43,894 bases of DNA from a virus (IMGVR_UViG_3300028920_000125:1-43894); one strand, 5' to 3'; positions 24,268 through 33,382 are shown, counted from the stretch's first letter. The notes: generated from the letters alone by a model not told the origin. Translations and numbers: made by a program.

Positions 24268-26090
24268 GCAAGCTTCTCAGGGCGCGGGCAAATCAACTGC
24301 GCAAAACCAAGCCGCGGCAAGTGGTAAGGGTCGGCTTTGACTCGACGGCGGACAACCGCAACACCGCCAACCATTGGGCAGACGCAAACGGGCAAGACCT
24401 GAACACGCTGATTTACGGCAGCCGCAAGGCGATGGTGAAGCGCTGCACGTATGAGTACCGCAACAACACCTACGCCAAGGCCATTATTGATCAGCTTGCA
24501 AATCACGTCGTGGGGCGGCACGGACCAACGCTCCAGATGCAAACGGAAAATCCGGAATTCAACGCCGAGGTTGAGGAGAAGTGGCAGGCGTTCGCGAAGA
24601 AGCTTGATTCGCGCGGCCGTCAAGATCTTGGGGCAATGCTGAGGACCGACATTAAAGAGACCTGCGTCCGCGGCGAATCCCTGGCGACCCAAAAGTCAGC
24701 CAAAACGACGCAGCAAGCACCCGCTCTCCGGATCATGAGCATCTCACCGGACCGGCTAGACAGCCCGATGGGCGACCCAATGACCGCAGATGTTCAGGAC
24801 GGGATCAAATACGACATGGACACCGGCGCGCCAGTCGCATACTCAATCCTGAAGAGCAACCCGAACAACATGCTGCTGACGCCAAACCTGGACGTTGATT
24901 GGGTACCTGCCGAGAAGATGAACCATATCTTTTTTGAAGACGAAGCCGAGCAGGGCCGCGGCGCGCCGCCGCTACAGGCAGCGCTGCCGATACTCGCCTA
25001 CCTCCGCCGGTACACGCTGGCAACCGTCGCCGCTGCAGAGCAAGCCGCGAACATCTCCGGCATCGTCTATACTACGCTTGGGCAGGTCGATCAGGACATG
25101 ATATCCGCGATGGACGAAATAGAGATCCCCAGGAACGCCATGCTGACTATGCCGCGCGGTTGGCAGATGGACCAGATGGACGCCAAGCACCCGACGACGC
25201 AATACAAAGATTTCAAGGCCGAATTGGTCGCGGAGGCCGCGCGATGTGTTATGATGCCCTATTTGGTCGCTGCCGGAAACGCCGCTGGCTACAACTACAG
25301 CTCGGGCCGCCTAGACATGCAGGAGTTCTGGTCAGCAACAGAGATTATCCAAGACATGCTGGCGACTCGTAAATGTGACTGGATTTTTGCTGCGTGGCTG
25401 CGTGAGGGGCTGATGATTCCTGGCTATTTCCAACACGCAAACGCGGACATTCGTCGTGCGCCGGCCGAGACCATATCACACGTGTGGAATTGGGCCGGCG
25501 CACGGCATGTGGACCCACAGAAGGAAGCAAATGCCGCGCAAACGCGACTCGAATCCGGGCTGACTACGCTCGCTGCAGAATACGGCGCTCAAGGCAAAGA
25601 TTGGGAGCGCGAAATGGAGCAGCGGTTACGCGAAGAAGCACGCGAAAAGGAACTCCGCGAAGAGCTTGGGTTGACAGAAGAACCAGAACCAGAGCCAGAG
25701 CCAGAGACCGAACCAGAGACCGAAGAAGAGACGCAAGAGCCCGAACGCAACAGCGACGAGCTGCAAAGCCTACGTGCCGAGATCGAAGAGCTGCAGGCGT
25801 TACGCGACGAAATCAAAGAGCTGAAGAACCAGCCGGAACTGGTGCCATCCATGCAGCGGGCCGAGCTGCAAGCATTACAGGAAGAGCTGGAAGCAGTCAA
25901 ACAACAGAGATCGGCCGCCGCGTCATTCGCCTATCAGGGCGGCACAATCTACCGCAACGAAGATGGCGTATGTTTTCACACGGTCAACGGCGAAATTGAG
26001 CAGGTACCGGATGGAATGGTTTGTATTGACGACACCGGAACGCACTACGAAGTCATCGGCGGCAAGATGGAGGAAATCAAGTGCCACTAG
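24264..26090 (+). CDS. Portal protein, lambda GpB family, with long C-terminal extension
   Basis: This 608-residue protein's first ~430 residues follow lambda-type portals: basic N-terminus, YRNNTYAKAIIDQLANHVVG, SPDRLDSPMGDPM, NHIFFEDEAEQGRGAPPLQA and the clip/crown region ending at MIPGYFQHANADIRRAPA. After ~460 comes an unusual tail: an acidic Glu/Pro repeat (EEPEPEPEPETEPETEEET), a coiled coil (SLRAEIEELQALRDEIKELK) and a small beta domain (YQGGTIYRNEDGVCFHTVNG). Portal forms the dodecameric DNA gate. The extension may project inside the capsid or bind scaffold. No separate scaffold gene is evident. Confidence 0.9.
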   Translation: MSKLLRARANQLRKTKPRQVVRVGFDSTADNRNTANHWADANGQDLNTLIYGSRKAMVKRCTYEYRNNTYAKAIIDQLANHVVGRHGPTLQMQTENPEFNAEVEEKWQAFAKKLDSRGRQDLGAMLRTDIKETCVRGESLATQKSAKTTQQAPALRIMSISPDRLDSPMGDPMTADVQDGIKYDMDTGAPVAYSILKSNPNNMLLTPNLDVDWVPAEKMNHIFFEDEAEQGRGAPPLQAALPILAYLRRYTLATVAAAEQAANISGIVYTTLGQVDQDMISAMDEIEIPRNAMLTMPRGWQMDQMDAKHPTTQYKDFKAELVAEAARCVMMPYLVAAGNAAGYNYSSGRLDMQEFWSATEIIQDMLATRKCDWIFAAWLREGLMIPGYFQHANADIRRAPAETISHVWNWAGARHVDPQKEANAAQTRLESGLTTLAAEYGAQGKDWEREMEQRLREEAREKELREELGLTEEPEPEPEPETEPETEEETQEPERNSDELQSLRAEIEELQALRDEIKELKNQPELVPSMQRAELQALQEELEAVKQQRSAAASFAYQGGTIYRNEDGVCFHTVNGEIEQVPDGMVCIDDTGTHYEVIGGKMEEIKCH

Positions 26091-26773
26091 CGCCAACCGC
26101 ACTAAAAATGATCGGCGTCAAGCCACTGCAGGGCAAGCGAGGACTACCGCCGGAGCACGAAATTTGCGACGGCCGGATCCGATTTGCTAATCCTGATGGA
26201 TCTTGGGGCGAGTGGGAAACTATCCGCGGCGAAAACGGCCCCCAAGGTCGGCAAGGTCTACAAGGCGTGAAAGGCGACAAGGGGGACCGCGGACCGCGCG
26301 GCTTAAAAGGGCCGAAGGGCGATAAGGGACCAAAAGGCGACAAAGGGGACAAAGGCGACACCGGCCCAATGCCGCCGCATGAAATCGACGACAACGGTCG
26401 AATCCGATTCAAGAAACCCAACGGAAGATGGGGCGACTGGCTGACGGTCAAACAGGGCGGCGGCGGTCACCAGGGCGTCGTATTGCTCGCTGACGGCGAC
26501 ATGCGGCAATATGTCGAGCTGAAAGAGCTGCGCAAGTTCGCGAAATCATCGCACTATGTAGAAAGAGTGTTTGACGGCAGCGACCAGCCCACAAGTATTG
26601 AGGTATGGGAAGACGCCACGAAGGCGATCAAGCTTTTCACCCAGACGCTGACTTGGGTCAGCGGCAACTGTACGTCTATCGTCACAGTAGACGAACTCAA
26701 AAGCAAAACGCTTACAGTCACGCACACGTATACAGGCAGCAACGCAACTTCAACAACCGAAGTACTCACATAA
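26081..26773 (+). CDS. Collagen-like structural protein
   Basis: This 230-residue protein starts at GTG 26081 within the portal 3' end. Residues ~50-98 are uninterrupted Gly-X-Y triplets (GENGPQGRQGLQGVKGDKGD...), which trimerise as a collagen helix. Similar short motifs flank them: GRIRFANPDGSWGEWETI before and GRIRFKKPNGRWGDWLTV after, a duplicated carbohydrate- or capping-type module. The C-terminal ~100 residues are beta-rich. Collagen-like stalks are usual in fibres, so a position between portal and capsid is unexpected; a head fibre is plausible. Confidence 0.75.
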   Translation: MPLAPTALKMIGVKPLQGKRGLPPEHEICDGRIRFANPDGSWGEWETIRGENGPQGRQGLQGVKGDKGDRGPRGLKGPKGDKGPKGDKGDKGDTGPMPPHEIDDNGRIRFKKPNGRWGDWLTVKQGGGGHQGVVLLADGDMRQYVELKELRKFAKSSHYVERVFDGSDQPTSIEVWEDATKAIKLFTQTLTWVSGNCTSIVTVDELKSKTLTVTHTYTGSNATSTTEVLT

Positions 26774-26783
26774 AGGAGTCATC

Positions 26784-27113
26784 ATGGCATTTGAAAAATA
26801 CATCCTCCCAGAGTCCGGCGTCGCAAAGATGCCGGTGCACGCATTTGTCGGAATCCTTTCCGAGAATTTGCAAGGCGAAAAGACCGGCGCAGAGTGCAAA
26901 ACGGCGATTGAGGACTATCTCGGCGTCACCCTGACAACCGACGAAACGACCGACATCACTGATACCCTGTCATACATCCAGGCAGGCTCGGATCTTGCCA
27001 ACAAATCGCGACGGATGGACGAAGTTTATCGCGCGTGCATCCTGGCAGAAACAGGGATTTGGTACACCACGCAGGCTCTTCTGCGGTCCCGTTTGAGTTG
27101 GTCAACCCCATAA
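26784..27113 (+). CDS. Hypothetical protein of the head module
   Basis: This 109-residue protein starts at ATG 26784 behind AAGGAGTCATC. A helical, slightly acidic protein (AIEDYLGVTLTTDETTDITD, DEVYRACILAETGIWYTTQA). No family is recognised. It lies between two repeat-rich structural genes, so it may be an assembly partner of the collagen-like fibre. Confidence 0.6.
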   Translation: MAFEKYILPESGVAKMPVHAFVGILSENLQGEKTGAECKTAIEDYLGVTLTTDETTDITDTLSYIQAGSDLANKSRRMDEVYRACILAETGIWYTTQALLRSRLSWSTP

Positions 27114-27121
27114 GGCAATAA

Positions 27122-28363
27122 ATGGCGCTGACGTGTAAAGTAGGAAGTTTTGCGGTAGGCACATCTGCAAGTTCAGATGTGTCTGTAACCGGCATTGGCT
27201 GGCAGCCTGATCTCGTCCTGTTTGCATCAACGCCGCTTACATCTGCGAATTCCAGTCAGGCCGACGCGAATATGGGAACGGGCGTAGGGATATCGGCGAG
27301 CGAGCAAACATCAGTATCGTCAAATTCAGAAGACAACCAAGGCATAAGCGACAGCAGCACTGTAACCAATGATGCTTCGGTTGGCCGCATATGCGCGGCT
27401 GGGACAACGGCAGATGTCTATAGCATTGTACTAAAATCTCTCGACAGCGACGGATTTACAGTTACGACGGGATCAACTGCGCCAAACAACGAACTCGTGT
27501 TTTACATGGCCATGGGCGGCTTTGACAATGTCGACCAGTCCAATTTTACGATTACAGCCAGCGGCGGAACAGTATCAGACTCGGGCTGGAGCTTCCAACC
27601 AGACGCATTGATAGTCAATCACGGCGCGCAATCGTATAATCAAACGGGACCTAATGCTAGGTTGAATCTTCATTTTGCCACAGGGGCAAGCGAGGAGGGT
27701 GGGGCTGGCTGGGGAGATAACAATGGCGAAGCGACTCAGGATGCAAACGGGTATATTTCAAATAGTACAGTATGGACGCAACAACTCGTAGACGGGTCAG
27801 CGCAAGGGCGGCCGACGGCCGAACTTCAATCATTTGACTCAAACGGGTTTACGCTGAATGTACTAAGTACCCCTGGCAGCAATCGCAATTGCTATGCCTA
27901 CGGCTTGAAAGGGGGATCGCTCAAAACCGGATTTGACAACACGCGCACGTCGACGGGGAACTTTTCAGTAACCGGTTTAGGATTCCAGCCTGTCGGATTG
28001 GCTATCTTGAGCATAAACTCCACATCATTTGGAGACCAGGCGGGCATAAGCTTCAGCCTAGGCTTCACAGACGGGACGTCTGAATATATGATCGCCGTGT
28101 GGTGCGACAACGGCGTGGCTACGACGAACGCCGGGACAAGGTTTGACGATGATATGTTGCAAGCCACAATGGATGTCGCAGCGGCTAACACAATACTCGG
28201 GAGCATCTCTTTTGTCAGCTTTGACTCAGACGGCTTTACGCTCAGCCAAGACGATGCCGATACGGCGCTGAACAAAATTGTGTACTTTGCATTTGGCAAT
28301 GAGGCGGCTGGAGGCGGAGACATCCCAATCTTTATGCACCATTACACGAAAAACGCAGGATAA
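27122..28363 (+). CDS. Triple-repeat beta-sandwich structural protein
   Basis: This 413-residue protein has three copies of a ~130-residue domain, each with ...VTG(I/L)G(W/F)QPD(L/V).. near its start and SxDSDGFT(V/L)...VxYxA.G near its end (GIGWQPDLVLF, SFQPDALIV, GLGFQPVGLAIL; LDSDGFTVTT, FDSNGFTLNV, FDSDGFTLSQ). The pattern suggests jelly-roll or galactose-binding-like sandwiches used as decoration or adhesin. It lies between portal and capsid, so a head decoration or head-fibre role is plausible. Gly/Ser/Asn-rich and low in Lys, as typical of exposed phage proteins. Confidence 0.65.
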   Translation: MALTCKVGSFAVGTSASSDVSVTGIGWQPDLVLFASTPLTSANSSQADANMGTGVGISASEQTSVSSNSEDNQGISDSSTVTNDASVGRICAAGTTADVYSIVLKSLDSDGFTVTTGSTAPNNELVFYMAMGGFDNVDQSNFTITASGGTVSDSGWSFQPDALIVNHGAQSYNQTGPNARLNLHFATGASEEGGAGWGDNNGEATQDANGYISNSTVWTQQLVDGSAQGRPTAELQSFDSNGFTLNVLSTPGSNRNCYAYGLKGGSLKTGFDNTRTSTGNFSVTGLGFQPVGLAILSINSTSFGDQAGISFSLGFTDGTSEYMIAVWCDNGVATTNAGTRFDDDMLQATMDVAAANTILGSISFVSFDSDGFTLSQDDADTALNKIVYFAFGNEAAGGGDIPIFMHHYTKNAG

Positions 28364-28366
28364 CGC

Positions 28367-29902
28367 ATGCGCGAACTACAAGCAAATACTGAGGTAAAGG
28401 TGGTCATAGGGCCATTTGTTGACGTCACGGACGGGTACACGCCGGAAACGGGGATCACGTTGGGTGCAGCAGATGAAGCGGAACTGATGAAGCATGACGC
28501 GGCGTCGGTAACTGACATATCCTCCAATACGTGGGCGGCGATCACGTCAATGGATGGCTATTACAATTTGACGTTGACGGCAACAGACACGAACACCGAG
28601 GGGATGATGGTTATTGCGATCCAGGACGACTCGGTTTGCCTGCCTGTTCGGGCTGAGTTTATGGTGTTGGCGCAGGCTGCGTATACGTCGAAGTACACCG
28701 CCAAAGACACTGGGTACATGGACATCAACGTCAAAGCTGTCAGCGAAGACACAACTGCCGCAGACAACATAGAAGCAGACTACGACGGCACGGGCTACAA
28801 TAAATCAGCGTCGACCATTGGCACGTGTACGACGAACACAGACATGCGCGGCACGGACAGCGCATTGCTGGCCGCTTCGGCTCCGGCCAATTTTGGCGAC
28901 CTTGCGATTACCGCGACGACCGGTCAAACGACAGTCGGAACAAACAACGACAAGGCGGGCTATTCGATTTCTGGCACGCTCACTACATTGGATGCACTTG
29001 ACACCCAACAAGATGCTCAGCACGCTGCGACACAAGCGGACATCGCAGCGCTCAACGATCTGTCAGCAGCAGACGTCAACGCGGAAGTTGACACGGCATT
29101 GACCGATTACGACGGGCCGACCAAGACGGAGATGGATGCAGCGTTTACCGAAATCAAGGGCGCGACGTGGAGCGACACAACTGACACCCTCGAAGATATC
29201 CGTGACGCCGTCGACACAAAAGCCAGTCAGTCAAGCGTCGATACGGTTGATGGCAACGTTGACTCTATCCTCGAAGATACCGGCACAACGTTACCCGCAT
29301 CACTCACAACGATTGAAGGTAAAATTGATACGGTCGACGGAAACGTAGACGCTATCCTAGTGGACACCGGGACCACACTGCCCGCGACGTTAACCACGAT
29401 TGAAGGCAAAATTGATACGGTCGACACGAATGTTGATTCTGTGCTGGAAGATACCGGCACAACTTTACCCGCAACGTTGACGACAATCGAAGGAAAGGTT
29501 GACACGGTGGATACAAATGTTGACGCCGTGCTGGTCGATACGCAGCGAGTTGACGGGCTCATCGAAGATTCAGGCGGCGACAGGTTCACCACCAAGGCCT
29601 TGGAACAGGCTGCTGCAGGTTCCGGATTGTCAGCTCAAGAGGTCCGCGACGCAATGAAGCTTGCGCCAACTGTTGGCGCACCAGCGGCTGGGTCTGTCGA
29701 TGAAGCGTTGGACGATATTTATACGGACACGCAGCGCGTTGACGGACTGATCGAAGACGATAGCGGCGACCAGTACACGGCAAAAGCGCTGTCCCAAGCG
29801 CCGGGAGGCGCTGTAGCTACAGACGTCAATGTGGTATCCGTCGGGGGAACGGCGGTAACAAGTCCATCAGATCTCAGAGCAAAAGCAACCATTAGCCTAT
29901 AG
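28367..29902 (+). CDS. Fibre-like protein with 29-residue tandem repeats
   Basis: This 511-residue protein's N-terminal domain (VKVVIGPFVDVTDGYTPETG, ~residues 8-105) resembles an Ig-like module found in several phage structural proteins. The middle is helical. From ~290 come three full and one partial copies of a 29-residue unit (DTVDGNVDSILEDTGTTLPA, SLTTIEGKI), a likely trimeric coiled coil, then DTQRVDGLIED twice, and a small beta domain (VNVVSVGGTAVTSPSDL). It closes a three-gene insertion between portal and protease-capsid and may form a head fibre or whisker. Confidence 0.65.
   Translation: MRELQANTEVKVVIGPFVDVTDGYTPETGITLGAADEAELMKHDAASVTDISSNTWAAITSMDGYYNLTLTATDTNTEGMMVIAIQDDSVCLPVRAEFMVLAQAAYTSKYTAKDTGYMDINVKAVSEDTTAADNIEADYDGTGYNKSASTIGTCTTNTDMRGTDSALLAASAPANFGDLAITATTGQTTVGTNNDKAGYSISGTLTTLDALDTQQDAQHAATQADIAALNDLSAADVNAEVDTALTDYDGPTKTEMDAAFTEIKGATWSDTTDTLEDIRDAVDTKASQSSVDTVDGNVDSILEDTGTTLPASLTTIEGKIDTVDGNVDAILVDTGTTLPATLTTIEGKIDTVDTNVDSVLEDTGTTLPATLTTIEGKVDTVDTNVDAVLVDTQRVDGLIEDSGGDRFTTKALEQAAAGSGLSAQEVRDAMKLAPTVGAPAAGSVDEALDDIYTDTQRVDGLIEDDSGDQYTAKALSQAPGGAVATDVNVVSVGGTAVTSPSDLRAKATISL
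29240..29560 (+). repeat. 87-base tandem repeats in the fibre-like gene
   Basis: Units of 87 bases begin at 29240, 29327 and 29414, with a partial unit from 29501. Each encodes a 29-residue DTVD-NVD--L-DTGTTLPA-LTTIEGK block. Synonymous differences between copies argue against an assembly artefact. Confidence 0.8.
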
Positions 29903-29910
29903 GAGCAATC

Positions 29911-32034
29911 ATGGCAAGCGAACTGACATACGTCCGATCAGCACAAGTCAGGGCGTCGACGCTAGACGAAGAGACTCGAAGCGTGGAGGCTGTAATCGCT
30001 ACGGAAGAGCCCGTTCTTGCGTTCGACACACAGCGGTGGGAGCCAATCCTTGAAGTGCTGAGGATTGACGGCGTCGAGCATCCTGAGCAAGTGCCCTTCC
30101 TGGACACCCACGACCGCAGTTCTATCCGGAACCAGATCGGCAGCACGCGAAGCATTAGGTCCGAAGACGGTATCTTGATTGCCCGCAATTTCTATGCCGA
30201 AACCGAGCTCGGCAATCATGCGTGGGAGCTTGCCCGCGGCGGACATCTGACCGACAACTCGGTCGGCTATCAGGTATTGCAATACCGCGACGTCCGGCCA
30301 GGGAAGACGGAGGAAATCATGGGGCGCAGTTATACAGCGCCGTCGGATAGGGCGCTTCGCGTTACGACCAGATGGAGGATCAAGGAAAATTCCTCTTGTG
30401 CGATCGGGGCAGACCCGTCAGCAAAAAATAGATCTCTCGACGACCAAGGACCAAAAACACCACATGGAGCAAAAGCCATGGAACTCACAGCAGCCATGCG
30501 TGCCTGGATGATCAATCATTCTGGTCTGCGCAAGGACGCCAGCGAAGAAGATGCGATGACGCATTTTGAGGCGCTCGGCGACGACGAACAGGCAGCCTGC
30601 AGGGCTGCAGAGGGCGGAAGCGAAAGCGTCCGCACTGAACCCAAACCCCAAAACGAAGACGCCGCAATCCAGGCAGCCAGAGCCGCCGCGGTCGAGGAAG
30701 TCCAACGTCATGCGCGTGTCGAAAACGCACGCATCGAGGCGATCCGGACGGAAGGCGCGACGCACGGCATCGACGCCGCAACCATTACGCGTTGCATCAG
30801 CGAAGGGCACAGCATCGAGCAGGCGCGCGGCGAATTCCTGAACGCGATCCGCTCGCAGCAATCCTCGATGGTACTGCCACAGATCCGTATCAGCAATGTC
30901 AAGCACAGCACGCGCCATCTGGAAGCCTCCATGTTGTTGCGCGCGGATGCTGCAGACGTAGCCGAAAAGGCGTTCGGCGAAGACATCACGCAGCAGGCCG
31001 ACGAACAGTTCCGCGACATCTCGCTGATCGACATGACCAGGATGGCGCTGCAGCTCCACGGGCACCCCGTGCCTCATGGACGCGACGACACCATCCGCGC
31101 GGGATTTTCGACTGGCTCACTCAGCACAATCCTAGGCAACACTGCGAACAAAATGATGCTGAAAGGCTATCAGGCGAACACCGGCTCTTGGCGGCGGTGG
31201 TGCAACATCAAGAACCTCAAGGACTTCAAATCGACGCCGATGGCGCGACTGAACGACCTTGGCGAGTTCGAGCAAATCGGCAACGACGGCGAAATCAAGA
31301 CGGGCAAACGTTCGGAAACGTACGAGACCATCAAGATTGACACGTACGCCAAGAATTTCGGCGTTACTCGTCAGGACTTGATCAACGACGACATGGGCGC
31401 GTTCACCGCCGTTCCGAAAGGACATGGCACCAAGGCAGCGCAGAGCGTGACCAAGCTCGTTTATACCACGTTCTTGTCAAATCCGACAATGACGGACGGC
31501 GAATCGTTGTTTACCGCTGCGACAGGCGACCGGCTGGAGACGAACCTGCGCACCAGCCTCGCGCTGTCAAGCGACAACCTGACCACGGCGCTTCGGTATT
31601 TTATGGAAATGACCGGGCCGGACGGCGAGCCGGTTGAGGTTCCGGCCGCGTTCATCCTTGGCCCGCCAGCGCTCAGGGGATTGATGCAGCAGCTCATCAA
31701 CTCACAGGTGATCATGCCCGTTGGCGACACTGACGCGAAATATCCGACGTACAACCCGCACGCCAAAGGCCGGGAACTGCAGGACTACATTGCAGAACCT
31801 CGCCTCGGGATGTCCGCCTATACGGGCTCCAGCGCCACCACGTGGTACCTGATCGGCGACCCGGCGCGCGTGGATACGATGGCGGTTGGTTTCCTCAACG
31901 GCAACGAGAACCCGACGCTGAATACATTCGGGCTGGACAGCGACCCGAATCGTCTCGGCATCACATACCAGGCATACCTGGATTTCGGCGTCGCCGCCGC
32001 AGATCACCGCGGTATGGCCCAACACACAGCATAA
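29911..32034 (+). CDS. Prohead protease fused to major capsid protein
   Basis: This is a 707-residue protein. Residues 1-~170 match the S78/U35-type prohead protease: FLDTHDRSSIRNQIGSTRSI carries the catalytic-type His, and HLTDNSVGYQV the nucleophile Ser. From ~190 (MELTAAMRAWMINHSG) a helical linker/delta-like region leads to the capsid domain: WRRWCNIKNLKDFKSTPMAR, YETIKIDTYAKNFGVTRQDL and PAAFILGPPALRGLMQQLIN, as in Mu gpT-like HK97-fold subunits. ATG 30478 has a GGAG site, so free capsid protein may also start inside the gene. Fusion couples protease dose to shell assembly; self-cleavage would release mature capsid. Confidence 0.85.
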   Translation: MASELTYVRSAQVRASTLDEETRSVEAVIATEEPVLAFDTQRWEPILEVLRIDGVEHPEQVPFLDTHDRSSIRNQIGSTRSIRSEDGILIARNFYAETELGNHAWELARGGHLTDNSVGYQVLQYRDVRPGKTEEIMGRSYTAPSDRALRVTTRWRIKENSSCAIGADPSAKNRSLDDQGPKTPHGAKAMELTAAMRAWMINHSGLRKDASEEDAMTHFEALGDDEQAACRAAEGGSESVRTEPKPQNEDAAIQAARAAAVEEVQRHARVENARIEAIRTEGATHGIDAATITRCISEGHSIEQARGEFLNAIRSQQSSMVLPQIRISNVKHSTRHLEASMLLRADAADVAEKAFGEDITQQADEQFRDISLIDMTRMALQLHGHPVPHGRDDTIRAGFSTGSLSTILGNTANKMMLKGYQANTGSWRRWCNIKNLKDFKSTPMARLNDLGEFEQIGNDGEIKTGKRSETYETIKIDTYAKNFGVTRQDLINDDMGAFTAVPKGHGTKAAQSVTKLVYTTFLSNPTMTDGESLFTAATGDRLETNLRTSLALSSDNLTTALRYFMEMTGPDGEPVEVPAAFILGPPALRGLMQQLINSQVIMPVGDTDAKYPTYNPHAKGRELQDYIAEPRLGMSAYTGSSATTWYLIGDPARVDTMAVGFLNGNENPTLNTFGLDSDPNRLGITYQAYLDFGVAAADHRGMAQHTA

Positions 32035-32046
32035 GGAGTCAAAATC

Positions 32047-32766
32047 ATGGCTACTGAAGCAGCATATTTCGGCGAAGGCGAAGTCATCCGCGAAACCGCG
32101 GCTGCAGCCGTCACCGCCGGACAAGTGGAACTCAAGGCCGGGCAACCGTCCTTTGCAAACAACGACTACGCCGCGGCGGATATCGCGAATTACGGTATCG
32201 GCAAGGAAGTGGCTGGCACGTTCACAGCCGTTGCGGTCGCTGCAAATGCGGGCGACCCAGTCTGGTGGGACGCATCCGCCAACACGTTCACGATCAGCCC
32301 GGTGTCAGCGGCAGGCGATTTCATGGCTGGGACGTTAACCCGCGCCATGGCCGCCAGCGCCACGACCGGTTATGTCAAACTCGGCGGCGTGAACAACGCA
32401 ATTCCCGCGCATCTGTGGGAAGGTAAGGCGTTCGAAGTCCTCACCGACGACAAGACCCTGGATGCGCAGGATGTCGGCAAGGTCATGTGTATGGACGCTG
32501 ACGCCAAGACGTTTACCGTGCCAGCGACGGTTGCCGGGCTGGAATTCATCCTGTGCAACATCGCCGCTGACGGCACAGCGCTTCTGTCGGTCTCGCCCAA
32601 TGCGAGCGACAAGCTCATGGGCGCTGATGTCGCTGGCGTCGACGACAAGGACTACCAGAACATCAAAGCCACCCAGAACCGCTGGGACTGGATGCGGATC
32701 GTTGGCGACGGTGCAGACGGCTTCTTTGTGACCGACACCAACGGCACCTGGGCGCAAGAGCAATAA
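32047..32766 (+). CDS. Capsid cement/decoration protein (DUF2190-like N-terminal domain)
   Basis: This 239-residue protein's N-terminal ~110 residues (EVIRETAAAAVTAGQVELKA, GDPVWWDASANTFTISPVSA) match DUF2190-type small capsid cement proteins that cap capsomer junctions. A second beta-rich domain (~125-239, EVLTDDKTLDAQDVGKVMCM ... WDWMRIVGDGADGFFVTDTN) is found at the C-terminus of some head or fibre proteins. Placement right after the capsid gene is standard. ATG follows AAGGAGTCAAAATC. Confidence 0.75.
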   Translation: MATEAAYFGEGEVIRETAAAAVTAGQVELKAGQPSFANNDYAAADIANYGIGKEVAGTFTAVAVAANAGDPVWWDASANTFTISPVSAAGDFMAGTLTRAMAASATTGYVKLGGVNNAIPAHLWEGKAFEVLTDDKTLDAQDVGKVMCMDADAKTFTVPATVAGLEFILCNIAADGTALLSVSPNASDKLMGADVAGVDDKDYQNIKATQNRWDWMRIVGDGADGFFVTDTNGTWAQEQ

Positions 32767-32772
32767 TCTGGC

Positions 32773-32800
32773 TGGGGCTGGTCATAAAAGACCAGCCCCA
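32773..32800 (+). terminator. Strong hairpin after the cement gene (attenuator-like)
   Basis: TGGGGCTGGTC (32773-32783) pairs perfectly with GACCAGCCCCA (32790-32800) around ATAAAA; only CCATCAACCTTTT follows, so the U-tract is displaced. It is likely a partial terminator or RNA stabiliser that keeps capsid and cement mRNA more abundant than downstream tail mRNA. Confidence 0.6.
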
Positions 32801-32825
32801 CCATCAACCTTTTAGAGAGGATCAT

Positions 32826-33053
32826 ATGGACACGACAAAACTCACAATCCGCCTTCACGAGGCGACGGCTAAGAAGCGGGAACGTTTGGCTTTGAAGGAC
32901 CGGAACGGCGTGTTGGTACAGAGCGGCTACATTCGCTGTTTAACGGAACTGTTGGCAGAAGAGCAACCCGCAGCACAGCCCGCGGAAGAAGCGCCTGAAC
33001 AACCAGAAGAACAACCCAAAAGGCGCGGACGTCGGCCGAAGGCTAAAGCATGA
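32826..33053 (+). CDS. Small head-region protein with acidic-Pro linker and basic tail
   Basis: This 75-residue protein has a basic helical first half (RLHEATAKKRERLALKDRNG) and LTELLAEEQPAAQP. A Glu/Pro/Ala repeat leads to a basic end (KRRGRRPKAKA) resembling an AT-hook/KRGRP-type DNA-binding tail. It sits where lambdoid phages carry small head-completion genes. Function unknown. Confidence 0.6.
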   Translation: MDTTKLTIRLHEATAKKRERLALKDRNGVLVQSGYIRCLTELLAEEQPAAQPAEEAPEQPEEQPKRRGRRPKAKA

Positions 33054-33382
33054 GAGGATACTCACAGGTAGTACACAGGGCGCGTCCCAAGCTACACGTC
33101 ACCTACAAAAAGGCGATCGACGCAACGTCGCCGCTTGAGACGATTCTCGGTGAGGCATTGCCATCGAACGTCGCTATGGTGCGCGTTATGAACGAAAGCG
33201 CCGCGGTGATCCGGTTTCAAAACAACGCAGCGGCTGACGCAAACTCCGCCGGCCTTGCCGCTGTCGGCGCGACAAACGACAGCGCAGAACGCGAGTTCTG
33301 GGGTACCAAGGCCGAGCTGGACCTACTCCAGTTTTACAGCGGCGGCGCCAACAATGCCTCGATTGAGGTGTATGTCTTTTGA
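33050..33382 (+). CDS. Head-region hypothetical protein
   Basis: This 110-residue protein overlaps the previous gene by 4 bases. A basic start (RGYSQVVHRARPKLHVTYKK) is followed by a beta-rich domain (VAMVRVMNESAAVIRFQNNA ... NNASIEVYVF). No family is recognised. It lies between cement protein and connector genes, so a minor head or connector role is likely. Confidence 0.6.
   Translation: MRGYSQVVHRARPKLHVTYKKAIDATSPLETILGEALPSNVAMVRVMNESAAVIRFQNNAAADANSAGLAAVGATNDSAEREFWGTKAELDLLQFYSGGANNASIEVYVF

Noticed and set aside
30418-31077. 219-codon minus-strand frame and a 91-codon plus-strand frame inside the protease-capsid gene
   Set aside because: Both lie wholly inside a gene with clear protease and capsid motifs and have Arg/Ala-rich shadow composition; no ribosome binding sites.
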